A DNA stretch of 10,014 nt, from positions 21,315-31,328 of the forward strand of contig BQKZ01007439.1 in the NCBI GenBank assembly GCA_036244855.1. Reading direction: 5' to 3'. The stretch comes from Temnopleurus reevesii. Its lineage: Eukaryota; Echinodermata; Echinoidea; Temnopleuroida; Temnopleuridae. The notes below the pieces were generated by a model, which made no database searches, was not told where the DNA came from, and was given only the letters and a program-made list of their open reading frames with translations. The translations under genes and the position numbers were made by a program. Shown here one piece after another: positions 1 to 7,822 of the stretch (position 1 is the stretch's first letter; every line of letters begins with the position of its first letter).

Positions 1-7
1 ATAGATT

Positions 8-252
8 GGGTGACTTCAAGTACGGTGTTGAATGCTGGTGTTGGTGTTGCAGCAAAACCAACACCAGTCTCAACACCAAACCTGAAGTCTGCCGGTGTTT
101 GGGGTAGACCTCGCAAGATTCCGACGTATTTCCGGTCGTTTCTGTATCACTTCTGTAACCTGACCAACGGTGTTGGAGCTCTATTTACGGACCGTTTTGC
201 TCTCTCAACACAAACATCAACACCGAACACCGTACTTGAATTGAAGTCACCC
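8..252. repeat. Fold-back MITE with 3-bp ATT target duplication
   Basis: The ends are inverted repeats: the left end reads GGGTGACTTCAAGTACGGTG and the reverse complement of the right end reads GGGTGACTTCAATTCAAGTA then CGGTGTT, so the arms match apart from a short insertion. ATT lies directly outside both ends (5-7 and 253-255), which fits a 3-bp target-site duplication. GGTGTT and AACACC words recur inside on both strands and add nested hairpin potential. At 245 bp with no transposase it is a non-autonomous element. The 3-bp duplication suggests a PIF/Harbinger-like family, but that is inference. The 90-codon open frame over it (10-282) is a by-product of the repeat. Confidence 0.75.
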
Positions 253-255
253 ATT

Positions 256-1164
256 GGAACTGTGCAAGGAAAGAAAAATTAAAAAGAAGATATATATGAA
301 AATAATATTCAACAACATAAAACATATCTTTGAGGAAAAGAAATTGGTTGATGGGGATGTCATACATTCAGTTGTTTTGATGGCTAATAAAAATAAATGT
401 CTCCTAAAATAGATTCCATAGATTAAAATAATGAAAACAAAAATACAAATACCAAGGTTATAAGCAATCCTTTGTTTCATACCCTTACAAACAAGCTTAC
501 TTTTTTTTTAGATATCTGATTGCAGTTGTCATAATTCCCTTCACGAATGTTTAATGACAATGGCCATGTCTTAATTAGACATGCTAACGCTTTGGAAATA
601 TGAATAAAGCACAAAGTACGAGCAAATGTCACAATAACCACAATCTCTGTCATTCATCTTAAAAGGAAAGCGTTGAATTCATATGAAAATACACCACTTG
701 CACCTTACGGAATCATTAGCATCTCTGCTAATTACACAACTTCTTTCCATTTCCCAAAATGAGCAGGTGGATTTGCCCTCCATAATTCTATTTGCATTTA
801 TTTGTATTTTATTGATATTTGAACTGTAATATCCTGATGCTCCATTGATTTCAAGACTATAGGTCATGTTTTCCTTTCCGCTGGCGTACGTGAGGTTCCA
901 TTGATGAAACATTCTTTGACACGCCACATTAGCCTATCTCTCAGGCTGAATGTTTTCTTGTTTATCTATATCTATGGAAGGAAGAATTTTATTCCAGTTT
1001 GGAAAGCCATGATGTTCACTATGTGTCTGTAGTGATTTGATTTTGAAGAAATGCCAAGTGTTCCCAATAATTTGCCAGTAATAATACAGCAGAAAGTTCT
1101 AGTCAATAGTAAAAAAAAAAAAGTATTTGTTATTTTACTGGGTGCTACAAGAGTTTTTTTTCAT
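256..1164. other. Non-coding stretch, probably intronic
   Basis: AT-rich sequence with stops in all frames and no open frame resembling a known protein. The short open frames on the minus strand (185-367, 247-480, 679-927) have low-complexity or hydrophobic translations without motifs. I see no RNA gene or clear repeat here. It probably belongs to the intron upstream of the first visible AKAP1 exon, because that exon starts with a split codon and needs an upstream partner. Confidence 0.5.
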
Positions 1165-1366
1165 CACTTGCCCAGTCGGGCAACCAAGTTTTCAAATCAC
1201 TTGCCCGAACAAGACTTTGTCTTGCCCATAATTGATGGTTAATGCCAATCTGCACATGGAGAGGAAACCTAGTATAAAACTGCTACTTGCCCTTTTGGGT
1301 AAGTGAAGATTTCATTTACTTACCCAACAGCTTAATTTTGTTGCCCCAGGCATGCGGGCAAGTGGG
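1165..1366. repeat. CTTGCCC-word repeat cluster with inverted ends
   Basis: The word CTTGCCC or its complement GGGCAAG occurs repeatedly, as CACTTGCCCAGTCGGGCAA, CACTTGCCCGAA, CTTGCCCATA, CTTGCCCTTTTGGG and finally GCGGGCAAGTGGG. The outermost copies face each other (CACTTGCCC on the left, GGGCAAGTGG on the right), so the cluster may be a short inverted-repeat element of about 200 bp. No target duplication is obvious. The 63-codon open frame across it (1051-1242) includes a lysine run from a poly-A tract and looks non-coding. Confidence 0.5.
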
Positions 1367-1380
1367 TTTGTAGCTCTGTT

Positions 1381-2109
1381 TTATAAAGCATTCTGTGTGT
1401 CTTTTTAAAATAATTTTTTTTAATCTTCATAATTTGATGATTACGTTGTTTACTTTTGCAATTAATCGCCAAAAGGCAATCGAGATCTTCGCTGCATCCT
1501 GATTTCTTCTGTTGACTGACCAGTCACCAATCAAAATCATGTGTTCATTTGAGCAATTATACGCTGTTTTTCGTTAGGAAAATTAATTTCACAGTGATTA
1601 TATGTGCAGGACGCCGAATTGTTGTAGTTACTCGGAGGTAGGCTAACTTATCGTTGAAGCAAAGTCATTATGCATGCATACGTGCAATCCATGAGGAAAC
1701 TGAAAGATGAACATATTAATCAGAAACTCCTTAATTGTATGTATTTTGAAATAGTTGTGGGTACCATGAGACACTTGTGTACAGAGTGCCCCCACTACAA
1801 TTTCCCCCTTTCATTTGTCTGATTAAATGGGATAATCAAGACTAATTGATTCTTATTTATCATGATGTCTGTTATATGATAATGAAGGATGATAGTTTTG
1901 CTAATTATTATTTTAAGTTGAATGAGATTCATTTTTAACTAGCACTTAGAAATGTTTCCTTCTGTTCTTTGATTATCATAAAGATTATTCCCCTGGCTTG
2001 TTTAATACAATAGGCATTTTTGTGGATGAGGTGGGATGGGGATTGAAATCTGTGCTTCAATAAAATGATCATCAAAAAGTATGAACCAGATTTCTAATCC
2101 TGATAGATG
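1381..2109. other. Non-coding stretch, nothing recognised
   Basis: AT-rich sequence without a long open frame, recognisable protein similarity, RNA gene or clear repeat. It is most simply read as intron. Confidence 0.45.
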
Positions 2110-2326
2110 CACTATGAGCAAAAGGGACAAAGACCTGTGACAAAGTAAAAGACGCCAATCAAGCGTTAAAAATAGCAGGATGGATACTGAAGAAATTTCC
2201 ATCCTTCTTATTCTGTGGGAAATGTTGAACAAGAGCCATACCAGGGCCATTACTTTCTTTTGCAATCATGAAGCTTTTGTGAATGCTTGAATGAAGTTGT
2301 TTACTTTGTCCCTTCAGCTCACAGTG
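2110..2326. mobile_element. CACTA-like MITE, copy 1
   Basis: This 217-bp element begins CACTATGAGCAAAAGGGACA and ends with the inverted form, whose reverse complement starts CACTGTGAGCTGAAGGGACA. The flanks are ATG and ATA, an imperfect 3-bp target duplication. The sequence inside the right end, read on the minus strand (ACAAAGTAAACAACTTCATT and beyond), matches the left end of the element at 5715, so this copy lies in the opposite orientation. CACTA or CACTG termini with 3-bp duplications are typical of the EnSpm/CACTA superfamily. No transposase is encoded, so it is non-autonomous. The 87-codon minus-strand frame at 2002-2265 is incidental. Confidence 0.7.
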
Positions 2327-2329
2327 ATA

Positions 2330-2405
2330 TGTCATTCATGAAATCACATTCAATCGCGAATAAAGAANTGTCATTCATGAAATCACATTCAATCGCGAAT
2401 AAAGA
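2330..2405 (+). repeat. Exact 37-bp direct duplication flanking an ambiguous base
   Basis: The 37 nt at 2330-2366 (starting TGTCATTCATGAAATCACAT, ending AATAAAGA) recur identically at 2369-2405. The two copies are separated only by an A and an N (2368). A perfect repeat on both sides of an N is what results when two contigs with overlapping ends are joined without merging the overlap. A true tandem duplication is possible but less likely. Confidence 0.8.
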
Positions 2406-3170
2406 CGGGGGTTGAACAGAGGATCGTTGTGGAGTTGAAATATATGCTGTGTCAATAAAAACGATCCCATTCATTCAGAGTGACCTATCTGTGCCCTTCA
2501 GGATATAATTTTACAAATTATGCTGAGAGAGCGAGAGATTTGGCAGGATTTTATCCTCTATTTCTGTCCTTACAAAATTGTGTGATGACTATTGTTCACA
2601 GCCCAAATATGGAAATATTTCTGAGCTTTGTTTCTCATAAAATTCCTTGACTGTTCTGAAAATTACCTGGACTAGATATCAAGTGGCATCAGATTTCAAG
2701 AGTGGTATATTATATGATGAATGATGATGATAATAGTAGGGATTTCTTTTGTAGCAATTGATTCGACTTTATCGTTGCTGTGAAAAATCTTTCATTGTCC
2801 AACTACTCTGAAGAAGTATAGCATTGCTGCCTTGACTGTGCCTGGTTCACGGAATTGGTTGGTTTTCTATGAATTGATTAAATTTTATACTTCTTTCTTG
2901 CAAACAAACTTAGTTATTAGATATTCATTGGATCCTTGAATGATCGTTCTACTCTGTTTGTGTACACTTATTGTTGCGATGTTGGGCAAGCCTTTGGGAA
3001 GGTTCCTGGTTGTCAAGAACAAATGCATAAATGTGTATTCACCAAGAAAAAAGTCCATACTTCTAGTCACGTTCATAAAATACAAAATCTAATAAAAAGC
3101 CACTTTTTCCCCTCCTTTTGCTATGTCAGGTAAGGCTTAGTCAATGTTCTTGGTCACTGAGGACAACTTT
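2406..3170. other. Non-coding stretch, nothing recognised
   Basis: No convincing exon, RNA gene or repeat was found. Small open frames on both strands around 2885-3133 overlap each other and have motif-free translations. It probably belongs to the intron before the first visible exon. Confidence 0.45.
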
Positions 3171-3436
3171 TGTTCTGATCTATGCAGAAAATGTGCATTT
3201 ACCACTTCAAAATGCGTATTCCGATACCTTCTGGCTGCGTGCATGTGACATAAACGGGGATTAAATTTTGCTTTTTTATTTCTTTTTGTGAAGTCATGCA
3301 AGACTGAGATCAACTGTTGTGTTGATCTATGTTAATTTACCACTTAAAACAAAATTCGGATTCCAATACTTTCTGGCTATGTGCATGTAACACAAACATT
3401 CATCAAATTTTTCTCTATTGTTTTCTCTTGCTGCAG
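3171..3436 (+). repeat. Diverged tandem duplication of the splice-acceptor region
   Basis: Two related copies lie head to tail, about 3171-3293 and 3318-3436, offset by roughly 142-147 bp. Shared blocks in the same order include GATCTATG, TTTACCACTT, ATTC(C)GATACC or ATTCCAATAC, TTCTGGCT, GTGCATGT and a pyrimidine-rich tract. The second copy ends in the functional acceptor CTGCAG before the coding exon. The first ends in a degenerate GTGAAG with no recognisable exon after it. The lower identity suggests an older event than the exon duplications further along. Confidence 0.6.
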
Positions 3437-3632
3437 TAACTCGCCAGGATGCGACGTGAGTTCGGAGGTGAACAGCGAAGGCTCTTCGATAGACAGCGGT
3501 CATGGATCGAGAGACTCCGGAGCAAGTGCCAGCCCCGCGGCCATCCCGCAGGCCCCCGGCATGAAGGAAGGACCGGTCACGTATCAGTTTGAGTTCCCCT
3601 CAAAGCTCTGTGGGAGGCTCATCGGCAAGTCG
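3437..3632 (+). CDS. AKAP1: AKAP1 exon: Ser/Asp-Gly linker and start of KH domain
   Basis: First coding exon visible for an A-kinase anchor protein 1 orthologue, a scaffold that tethers protein kinase A, phosphatases and mRNAs to the outer mitochondrial membrane. The acceptor is CTGCAG before 3437 and the donor is GTGAGT at 3633. The first base completes a split codon, so an upstream exon must exist. The 65 full codons encode a polar linker containing SSIDSGHGSRDSG, followed by the first KH strand (TYQFEFPSKLCG) and the start of the GxxG loop (GRLIGKS). Human AKAP1 has the same order, with GRLIGKQG at this site. GC-rich codon use contrasts with the AT-rich flanks. The exon ends in phase 0. 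Kinase-anchoring and targeting segments are not in the window, so those roles are inferred from the family. Confidence 0.88.
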
Positions 3633-4167
3633 GTGAGTTGGTGGGATATTGGTTTCCGTGGTAATGAAATACAACATCTGACAATGTGATAGATCATTGA
3701 CCCAAAAATGAACTCTGATTTGGCCATTTTGAGGAAAATACACTCAAATATTTAGGGCCACGTTGCTCAGCATATGAAAACAAAGCTTAAAAGGTAAATC
3801 ACTTTCTTAAAAGTGATACACATTTGATGCCATTGTGTTTATTAGAAGGTCCACATTTTCATGAAGATTTTTAGACCCAAACTTTATTTTTCATGAGGAA
3901 TAGAGTTATGTCTTTGTGTCACCATTCCAGACAATGCATGTGGTGTGTTTTCATATATGCATTCTAGGAAAATAGCGGAAAAGGCTTGAACATTTGAAAA
4001 TTATTTTAGACCTTTTCTACTTTTGAGGATACCATTGCACATTATTATTGCTATTTTATAAGCTTGGTTCCTCTCCAATTTTTCAATATAATCTTGCCGC
4101 CTTTTCTGTTATAAGGGTTGAAAAGCCTGCTAAAAGCCTGTTACTCATAACTCCAACTCCAGCAGTA
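3633..4167 (+). other. Intron, first part
   Basis: First part of the 737-nt intron between the two exons that share the KH GxxG loop. It starts with a near-consensus donor (GTGAGT). AT-rich, with no open frame worth calling and no recognised repeat before the pyrimidine tract. Confidence 0.7.
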
Positions 4168-4241
4168 TTCTTTCTACCTTTCTACCTGTCTACCTTTTAT
4201 ACCTTTCTAGCATTCTACCTTTCTACTTTTCTACCTTTCCT
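4168..4241 (+). repeat. CTTTCTAC pyrimidine-rich microsatellite-like tract
   Basis: Imperfect tandem units of CTTTCTAC or CTTTCTACC, including variants with GTC, TTTA and AGCA interruptions, run over about 75 bp. The 81-codon open frame across it (4048-4293) is low complexity and not coding. It lies about 130 bp upstream of the next acceptor, with an L2-like tail between. Confidence 0.7.
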
Positions 4242-4267
4242 CCAACTTTTCTTGACTATTCTCTACT

Positions 4268-4332
4268 GCGCTTTGAGCATCCAGCTGGATTGATTTGGTG
4301 CATTATAAATCGCATCCATTATTATTATTTTA
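4268..4332 (+). repeat. LINE L2-like 3' tail fragment
   Basis: The sequence begins GCGCTTTGAGCATCC, continues to GCATTATAAATCGCATCC and ends in repeated ATT. This is the general form of L2-type LINE 3' ends, and of SINEs that borrowed them: GCGCTTTGAG, then GCGCTATATAAAT and a short ATT microsatellite. Only the tail is recognisable. Assignment rests on that remembered pattern. Confidence 0.5.
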
Positions 4333-4369
4333 TCAAAATTTTTCCATGAACATTTTTTTTTATTTTTAG

Positions 4370-4466
4370 GGAAAGAACATTCGTGAGCTGAAAGACAAGA
4401 CTGGAGCCAAAGTGATACTCAAGAATGTCCCGTACAGCACAACACACCAGATCTGTCTTGTAGAAG
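4370..4466 (+). CDS. AKAP1: AKAP1 exon: KH domain core
   Basis: A 97-nt exon between a T-rich acceptor ending TTTTTAG and the donor GTAAAT. It joins the previous exon in phase 0, giving GRLIGKS-GKNIRELKDKTGA across the junction, so the intron falls inside the GxxG loop that contacts the nucleic-acid backbone in KH domains. The rest reads through KVILKNVPYSTTHQICLVE, matching human AKAP1 at GAKIYISTLPY and QICHIEG. It ends in phase 1, leaving one base of a glycine codon. KH of AKAP1 binds 3' UTRs of mRNAs for mitochondrial proteins; that role is family knowledge. Two decayed tandem copies follow directly downstream. This copy is chosen as functional because it alone lacks stops and matches the family throughout. 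Confidence 0.92.
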
Positions 4467-4513
4467 GTAAATATCAGAGTTCTTTAGACTTGCATCAGTA
4501 TTCATTCTTTTAG

Positions 4514-4778
4514 GGAAAAAACATTCGTTAGCTAAAAGACATGACAGGAGCTAAGATGATACTCAAGAATATTCTGTACAGCAGAACACACCAGGACGGT
4601 GTTTCACCAAGTTGCGAAAGAGTTTAAGAACGACTTTACACACGACTGGTATCAGTTCTTGTGCTGAATGATCACAAATCTTACGCGTATTACACTCGTT
4701 ATCATACTCCAGTCTTTCGTAAAATCGTACGTAACTTAACGGTTTGGTGAAATACCGCTCAGATCTGTCTTGTAGAAG
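4514..4778 (+). pseudogene. Decayed tandem copy 2 of the KH exon, split by a MITE
   Basis: Without the 165-bp element at 4595-4759 and one CAG target copy, this is exactly 97 nt, the same length as the functional exon, with no indels. It keeps an AG before (TTTTAG) and a GT after (GTATAC). The sixth codon has changed from GAG to TAG, so the frame reads GKNIR, stop, LKDMTGAKMILKN and on to ICLVEG. Further substitutions remove conserved residues. The gap to the functional exon is only 47 nt. Inclusion would truncate the protein just after the GxxG loop, so it is a dead exon or at most a poison exon. Confidence 0.88.
4595..4759. mobile_element. 165-bp fold-back MITE with CAG target duplication
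   Basis: The left end reads GACGGTGTTTCACCAA and the reverse complement of the right end reads AGCGGTATTTCACCAA. The arms then continue with weaker matches (for example CGACTTTACACACGACTGG against CGATTTTACGAAAGACTGG). CAG flanks both sides (4592-4594 and 4760-4762), while the uninterrupted exon has CAG once at this site, so the insertion borders are known to the base. No protein is encoded. Length, termini and a 3-bp duplication resemble PIF/Harbinger-type MITEs, although CAG differs from the usual TWA target. Confidence 0.82.
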
Positions 4779-4822
4779 GTATACATTCTATTTATTTAGA
4801 CTTCCCTCATTCAATCTTTTAG

Positions 4823-4878
4823 GGAAAGAGCATTAGTTAGCTGAAGGACAAAAACTGTTCCAAGATAATATTTAGAAG
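4823..4878 (+). pseudogene. Decayed tandem copy 3 of the KH exon, internally deleted
   Basis: A 56-nt remnant of the KH exon, bordered by TTTTAG and GTAAAT. It begins GGAAAGAGCATTAGTTAGCT, aligning with the start of the functional exon, and ends with TAGAAG like its end. About 41 nt of the middle is missing. It has the same TAG at codon six as copy 2, so the two share an ancestor that already had the stop. It is separated from copy 2 by 44 nt that resemble the 47 nt before copy 2 (TTTAGACTT, then TTCA, then CTTTTAG). It cannot encode a KH segment. Confidence 0.82.
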
Positions 4879-5714
4879 GTAAATATTGAATAAATTTAGA
4901 CTGGCATCTGTGAGGATATAATTTGTATTGACCAGTCTATATGTTTTACTGCCATGGAAATATTTTTGGAGCAATGCTAGAATAATGAGGAGCTAATGGC
5001 TTCATGATGCCCAATTGATCTTTCTTGTACTACTTAGGTGATTGTAAATGGCCTTCTGATCATATTGGCAAGCATTTTGATATTTAAACTTCTATAGATG
5101 GAATTGGAAAGATTATGCCTGCTTTATCTTAAGCATTACAAGTAGATGGAGCTCGATCCTAAGAAGACGAGGCCAGTTAGATGACATTTGATATTGGTAC
5201 AACAATTGCTTTCATTAGAGAATACAAGCGCATACCAGCTTTTTTCTAAGATGGGTTTATGGGCCTTTATTCCGATAGCAAGGTTCAACTTTTGAATAAC
5301 CCGGGTCTAAATAAAAATGGAAGAATATGGGCTAAAGTGATTTTTTTTCATGCGATCACTTGAGAAGAATGATAAATCAAAAAAAGTCTTCAGGTCTGGG
5401 AAGGGAGGTGGGGATCAGCCGAATCAGGGAAACCCCACCCCTAATTGTACACTACTGTGATAGAGAAAATGAAATGTAACACAACATGTCATGGGAACTG
5501 GATCTCAACTAATTTAGGTGTGCATGGGTCTCGATTATCACAGCAGTTACTTACAGAGTCCCAGTCGAGCCTTGTACAAACATCTGATTTTTAGAGGCAT
5601 CACAATGCTACAACAAAGGCCATGATGTGACTTCTGTATCTGATGCAGGTGATGGTGTGTTAGCCTAAATCAGTAAAATCTTTCTTATTTTGCTTAGAGG
5701 AGCAAAGCTGATCT
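4879..5714 (+). other. Intron remainder, nothing recognised
   Basis: Non-coding sequence between the last dead KH exon copy and the CACTA-like element. It holds a weak G-rich/C-rich inverted pair around 5407-5439 but no open frame, RNA gene or clear transposon. Confidence 0.6.
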
Positions 5715-5939
5715 CACTAAGAGCAGAAGGGACCAACGCCTGGGACAAAGTAAACAACTTCATTCTAGCATTCTAAATAGCTTCATGATTACAAAATTAT
5801 GTCCTGGTTGCAACTCTTTTTTCAGTACATCCATCATAGAGTAAGGATTGGAATTGCTTATTTGTCCTTTTAATTATTGTTGATGCCTGAATGATGGATT
5901 TGTGTACTTCTCAGGCCTTTGTCCCTTCTGCTCACAGTG
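5715..5939. mobile_element. CACTA-like MITE, copy 2
   Basis: This 225-bp element starts CACTAAGAGCAGAAGGGACC and ends with an inverted copy (reverse complement CACTGTGAGCAGAAGGGACA). TCT stands on both sides (5712-5714 and 5940-5942 reads TCT across the end), supporting a 3-bp target duplication. Its left end continues GGGACAAAGTAAACAACTTC, the same subterminal sequence as the right end of the element at 2110-2326 read on the other strand. It sits about 60 bp upstream of the acceptor of the third coding exon. Confidence 0.72.
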
Positions 5940-5998
5940 TCTGTAGTGTTGTACTGGTAGTAATGGTTCTGATTTATGCAATTTTACTTTATTATTAG

Positions 5999-6120
5999 GA
6001 TTGAGAGGTGAAGTTGATGGAGCCCTGGCTTACATCAAAAAGAAGTTTCCCAGCGTGGACCTGAGCAGACGGGCTAACACGCAACAGCAGAAGAAAAACA
6101 AGACGCCAGACATGACACAG
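5999..6120 (+). CDS. AKAP1: AKAP1 exon: KH C-terminal helix and basic linker
   Basis: A 122-nt exon with acceptor TTATTAG and donor GTTTGT. Its first two bases complete the glycine codon begun by the KH core exon, giving the family motif VEG. The following LRGEVDGALAYIKKKFPSVD aligns with human EGSQHHVDKALNLIGKKF and forms the last KH helix. After it comes a lysine/glutamine-rich segment (TQQQKKNKTPDMTQ) that is probably flexible and could add RNA contacts. It ends in phase 0, which fits each of the three tandem copies of the next exon. The donor (GTTTGT) is weaker than the others in the gene. Confidence 0.9.
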
Positions 6121-6137
6121 GTTTGTATATAATAATA

Positions 6138-6250
6138 ATATTGTAGCAATATTGAATTGCCTCAGGGCGACACGACAAATAATGCCCAGATCGTAGATGA
6201 GGGTGATATTTGTCGGCCCTGAGGCATTTCAATACTGCTATTATTAACCA
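6138..6250. repeat. Imperfect palindrome (hairpin repeat)
   Basis: The left arm contains GCAATATTGAATTGCCTCAG then GGCGAC and ACGACAAATA. The reverse complement of the right arm contains GCAGTATTGAAATGCCTCAG then GGCCGAC and AAATA. Outer parts are TAATAATA and TATTATTA. The arms span about 40 bp each with a loop of about 25 bp. A further TTAATAATA and a GATCGGGCAATAATG block near 6573-6620 echo its sequence, so the palindrome may be one end of a larger degraded element reaching to about 6610. It begins only about 18 bp after a coding exon. Confidence 0.7.
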
Positions 6251-6611
6251 AATCAGACATCTAGTGCCGAATCAGAAACATTTCAAATTATATGAAATAT
6301 CACTCACATTTTGATTAACACAGAGATTGTTTTAGAACATTGAAATGTAGATATGTGAAAACAACCACTCAAAATTATGGGTTCCCATCTAAATGTCACT
6401 TTGCACGCCATTGTGACGTCATCAACATGCGTCCTCCTCAAGATCGCATAATTAGCAAGTATGCGCATTCAGAAGCGCTGAATTATATGCGCTTGATTTT
6501 TACACGGATTTCCCCATAGACTTTTCTTAGCCAGCAATACAAGAAAATAATTGACCAGGCAATTATGCTTTCGATCGGGCAATAATGTTTTAAAGTTGCC
6601 TTGACTTGCGG
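6251..6611. other. Intronic sequence, possibly part of a degraded element
   Basis: No open frame or recognised gene. Block similarity of the right edge to the palindrome at 6138-6250 hints that this is the interior of a transposon-derived unit, but I cannot define its ends. Confidence 0.35.
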
Positions 6612-6917
6612 TTAATAATATTACTTATATGGCACTTGTCCCAAAGGCCCAAAGTGCTCTCACAATGTTATTACTCTATTCAAAGAATAACACAACGATA
6701 ACGACCAGAGTGCATTACCTTAGATCCCTGGGGAGCAACGTTGGGTTACAGTGGCGACGATAATCTTTATGTCCTGCCAGGTACCCATTTGAACCCCTGG
6801 GTTGAGCGCAGCACAATGTAGCTAAATTTCTTGCTGAAGGAAATTAACACTATGGGTGGGATTCAATCTGCCCACCCTCCAGTTGAGAGGCAAGAGTCAG
6901 AACCACGGCACCAGACC
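6612..6917 (-). mobile_element. tRNA-derived SINE with L2-like tail
   Basis: Read on the minus strand, it begins GGTCTGGTGCCGTGGTTCTG (A-box-like), then CTCTTGCCTCTCAACTGGAG, then AGATTGAATCCCA (B-box-like, consensus GGTTCGANTCC) at about 6858-6870. The A-to-B spacing is tRNA-like. The unrelated body ends in CACTTTGGGCCTTTGGGACA, then AGTGCCATATAAGTAATATT and ATTA, which resembles an L2-type LINE 3' end. The head, body and tail arrangement and the length of about 300 bp fit a SINE mobilised by an L2-like LINE. The B box is degraded, so it is probably inactive. A target duplication was not found. Confidence 0.72.
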
Positions 6918-7822
6918 ATTATATCCAATAACTTTCCTACTCTATTTGGTGATCTATGAGAGGACTTTTAAAGAACCTTTGCTCCTCTAAATGCTTTCTT
7001 TGGACTGGCCATTTCTTAGAGAACATCTCTCTTTTTCAAACGTATTCTTAGAGACAATTCGGACGAAGATGCTACTGTTTGAGTTCATCTAGGCAGTCAC
7101 TCTAAAACTTATGAAATTATTTTTTCACAATAATAGGAGAAATGATAATTATTTTGAAGCGAACCTAAAAAACAAATTGTTGAGAATGACCAAAAATTAC
7201 ATTATGTGAATAATTTATATTTTCATAGACATAAACATAGACATAAACTTTAAGTGTAGATGTGGCAAATTTAATCCTCTATTTTCATGAAGTAATATCA
7301 TTGTTCAGTGCATCAGGTACTGGAAACCATCGCCAAAGTTTCCTACAATGTAACTGCGGTTAGCCATATTCAACAAGCTGAAAAGGTTTCCCTAAACTTG
7401 CTGATAATGGACAGAATTTATTCCAAGCCTGTGGTAGACATTAGTCAGCATTGATAAAACCTCAGGGAATGACAGTTCACCAATTAGCATCAAAACTGAA
7501 CCACAAAATAAGCAGTGTGTTTTATGGTAGAGTTCAAAATAGGGGCATGTAAAGTGTCTTTTTCATTTCAATCTCTGGCACAACTTGCAGTACAAACCAA
7601 TTCCAATCAATAAAAACTGTTGGAGAATCAAAATATTGTTAAAGCAATTTGGGAATTTACAAAACTACACTGGTAGCCCACCGTCTACAAGTGATGGCAT
7701 ATCTACCCCCCCCCCCTTGTTTGAAAAATAATGATTGGCCTGAATAAGTGTTAATGTACAAGGTAAATTATGAATCAAGTGCCAAATTATGATTCTCTTC
7801 AATCTTGTATTGTCCTTTCTAG
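6918..7822 (+). other. Intron, no genes seen
   Basis: Non-coding AT-rich sequence before the first spacer-exon copy. It includes a two-unit direct repeat of CATAGACATAAA at 7224-7248 and a run of 11 C at 7706-7716. It ends with a pyrimidine-rich acceptor (TTGTCCTTTCTAG) before 7823. Confidence 0.65.

Noticed and set aside
679..927. 82-codon minus-strand open frame with cysteines and NxS/T-like sites
   Set aside because: No recognisable domain, no splice context and no similarity that I can name; the length is unremarkable for AT-rich intronic DNA.
2002..2265. 87-codon minus-strand hydrophobic open frame
   Set aside because: Most of it lies inside the CACTA-like MITE and the translation is a low-complexity Leu/Ser-rich sequence.
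4514..4878. Copies 2 and 3 of the KH exon as mutually exclusive alternative exons
   Set aside because: Both contain an in-frame TAG at codon six, copy 2 is split by a transposon and copy 3 lacks its middle, so neither can supply a working KH segment.
5407..5439. G-rich and C-rich inverted pair (GGTGGGG / CCCCACC)
   Set aside because: Only about 7 bp of stem, with no target duplication or second copy in the window; not enough to call an element.
6415..6425. TGACGTCA-type CRE-like site
   Set aside because: A single 8-mer inside repeat-derived intron sequence with no promoter context.
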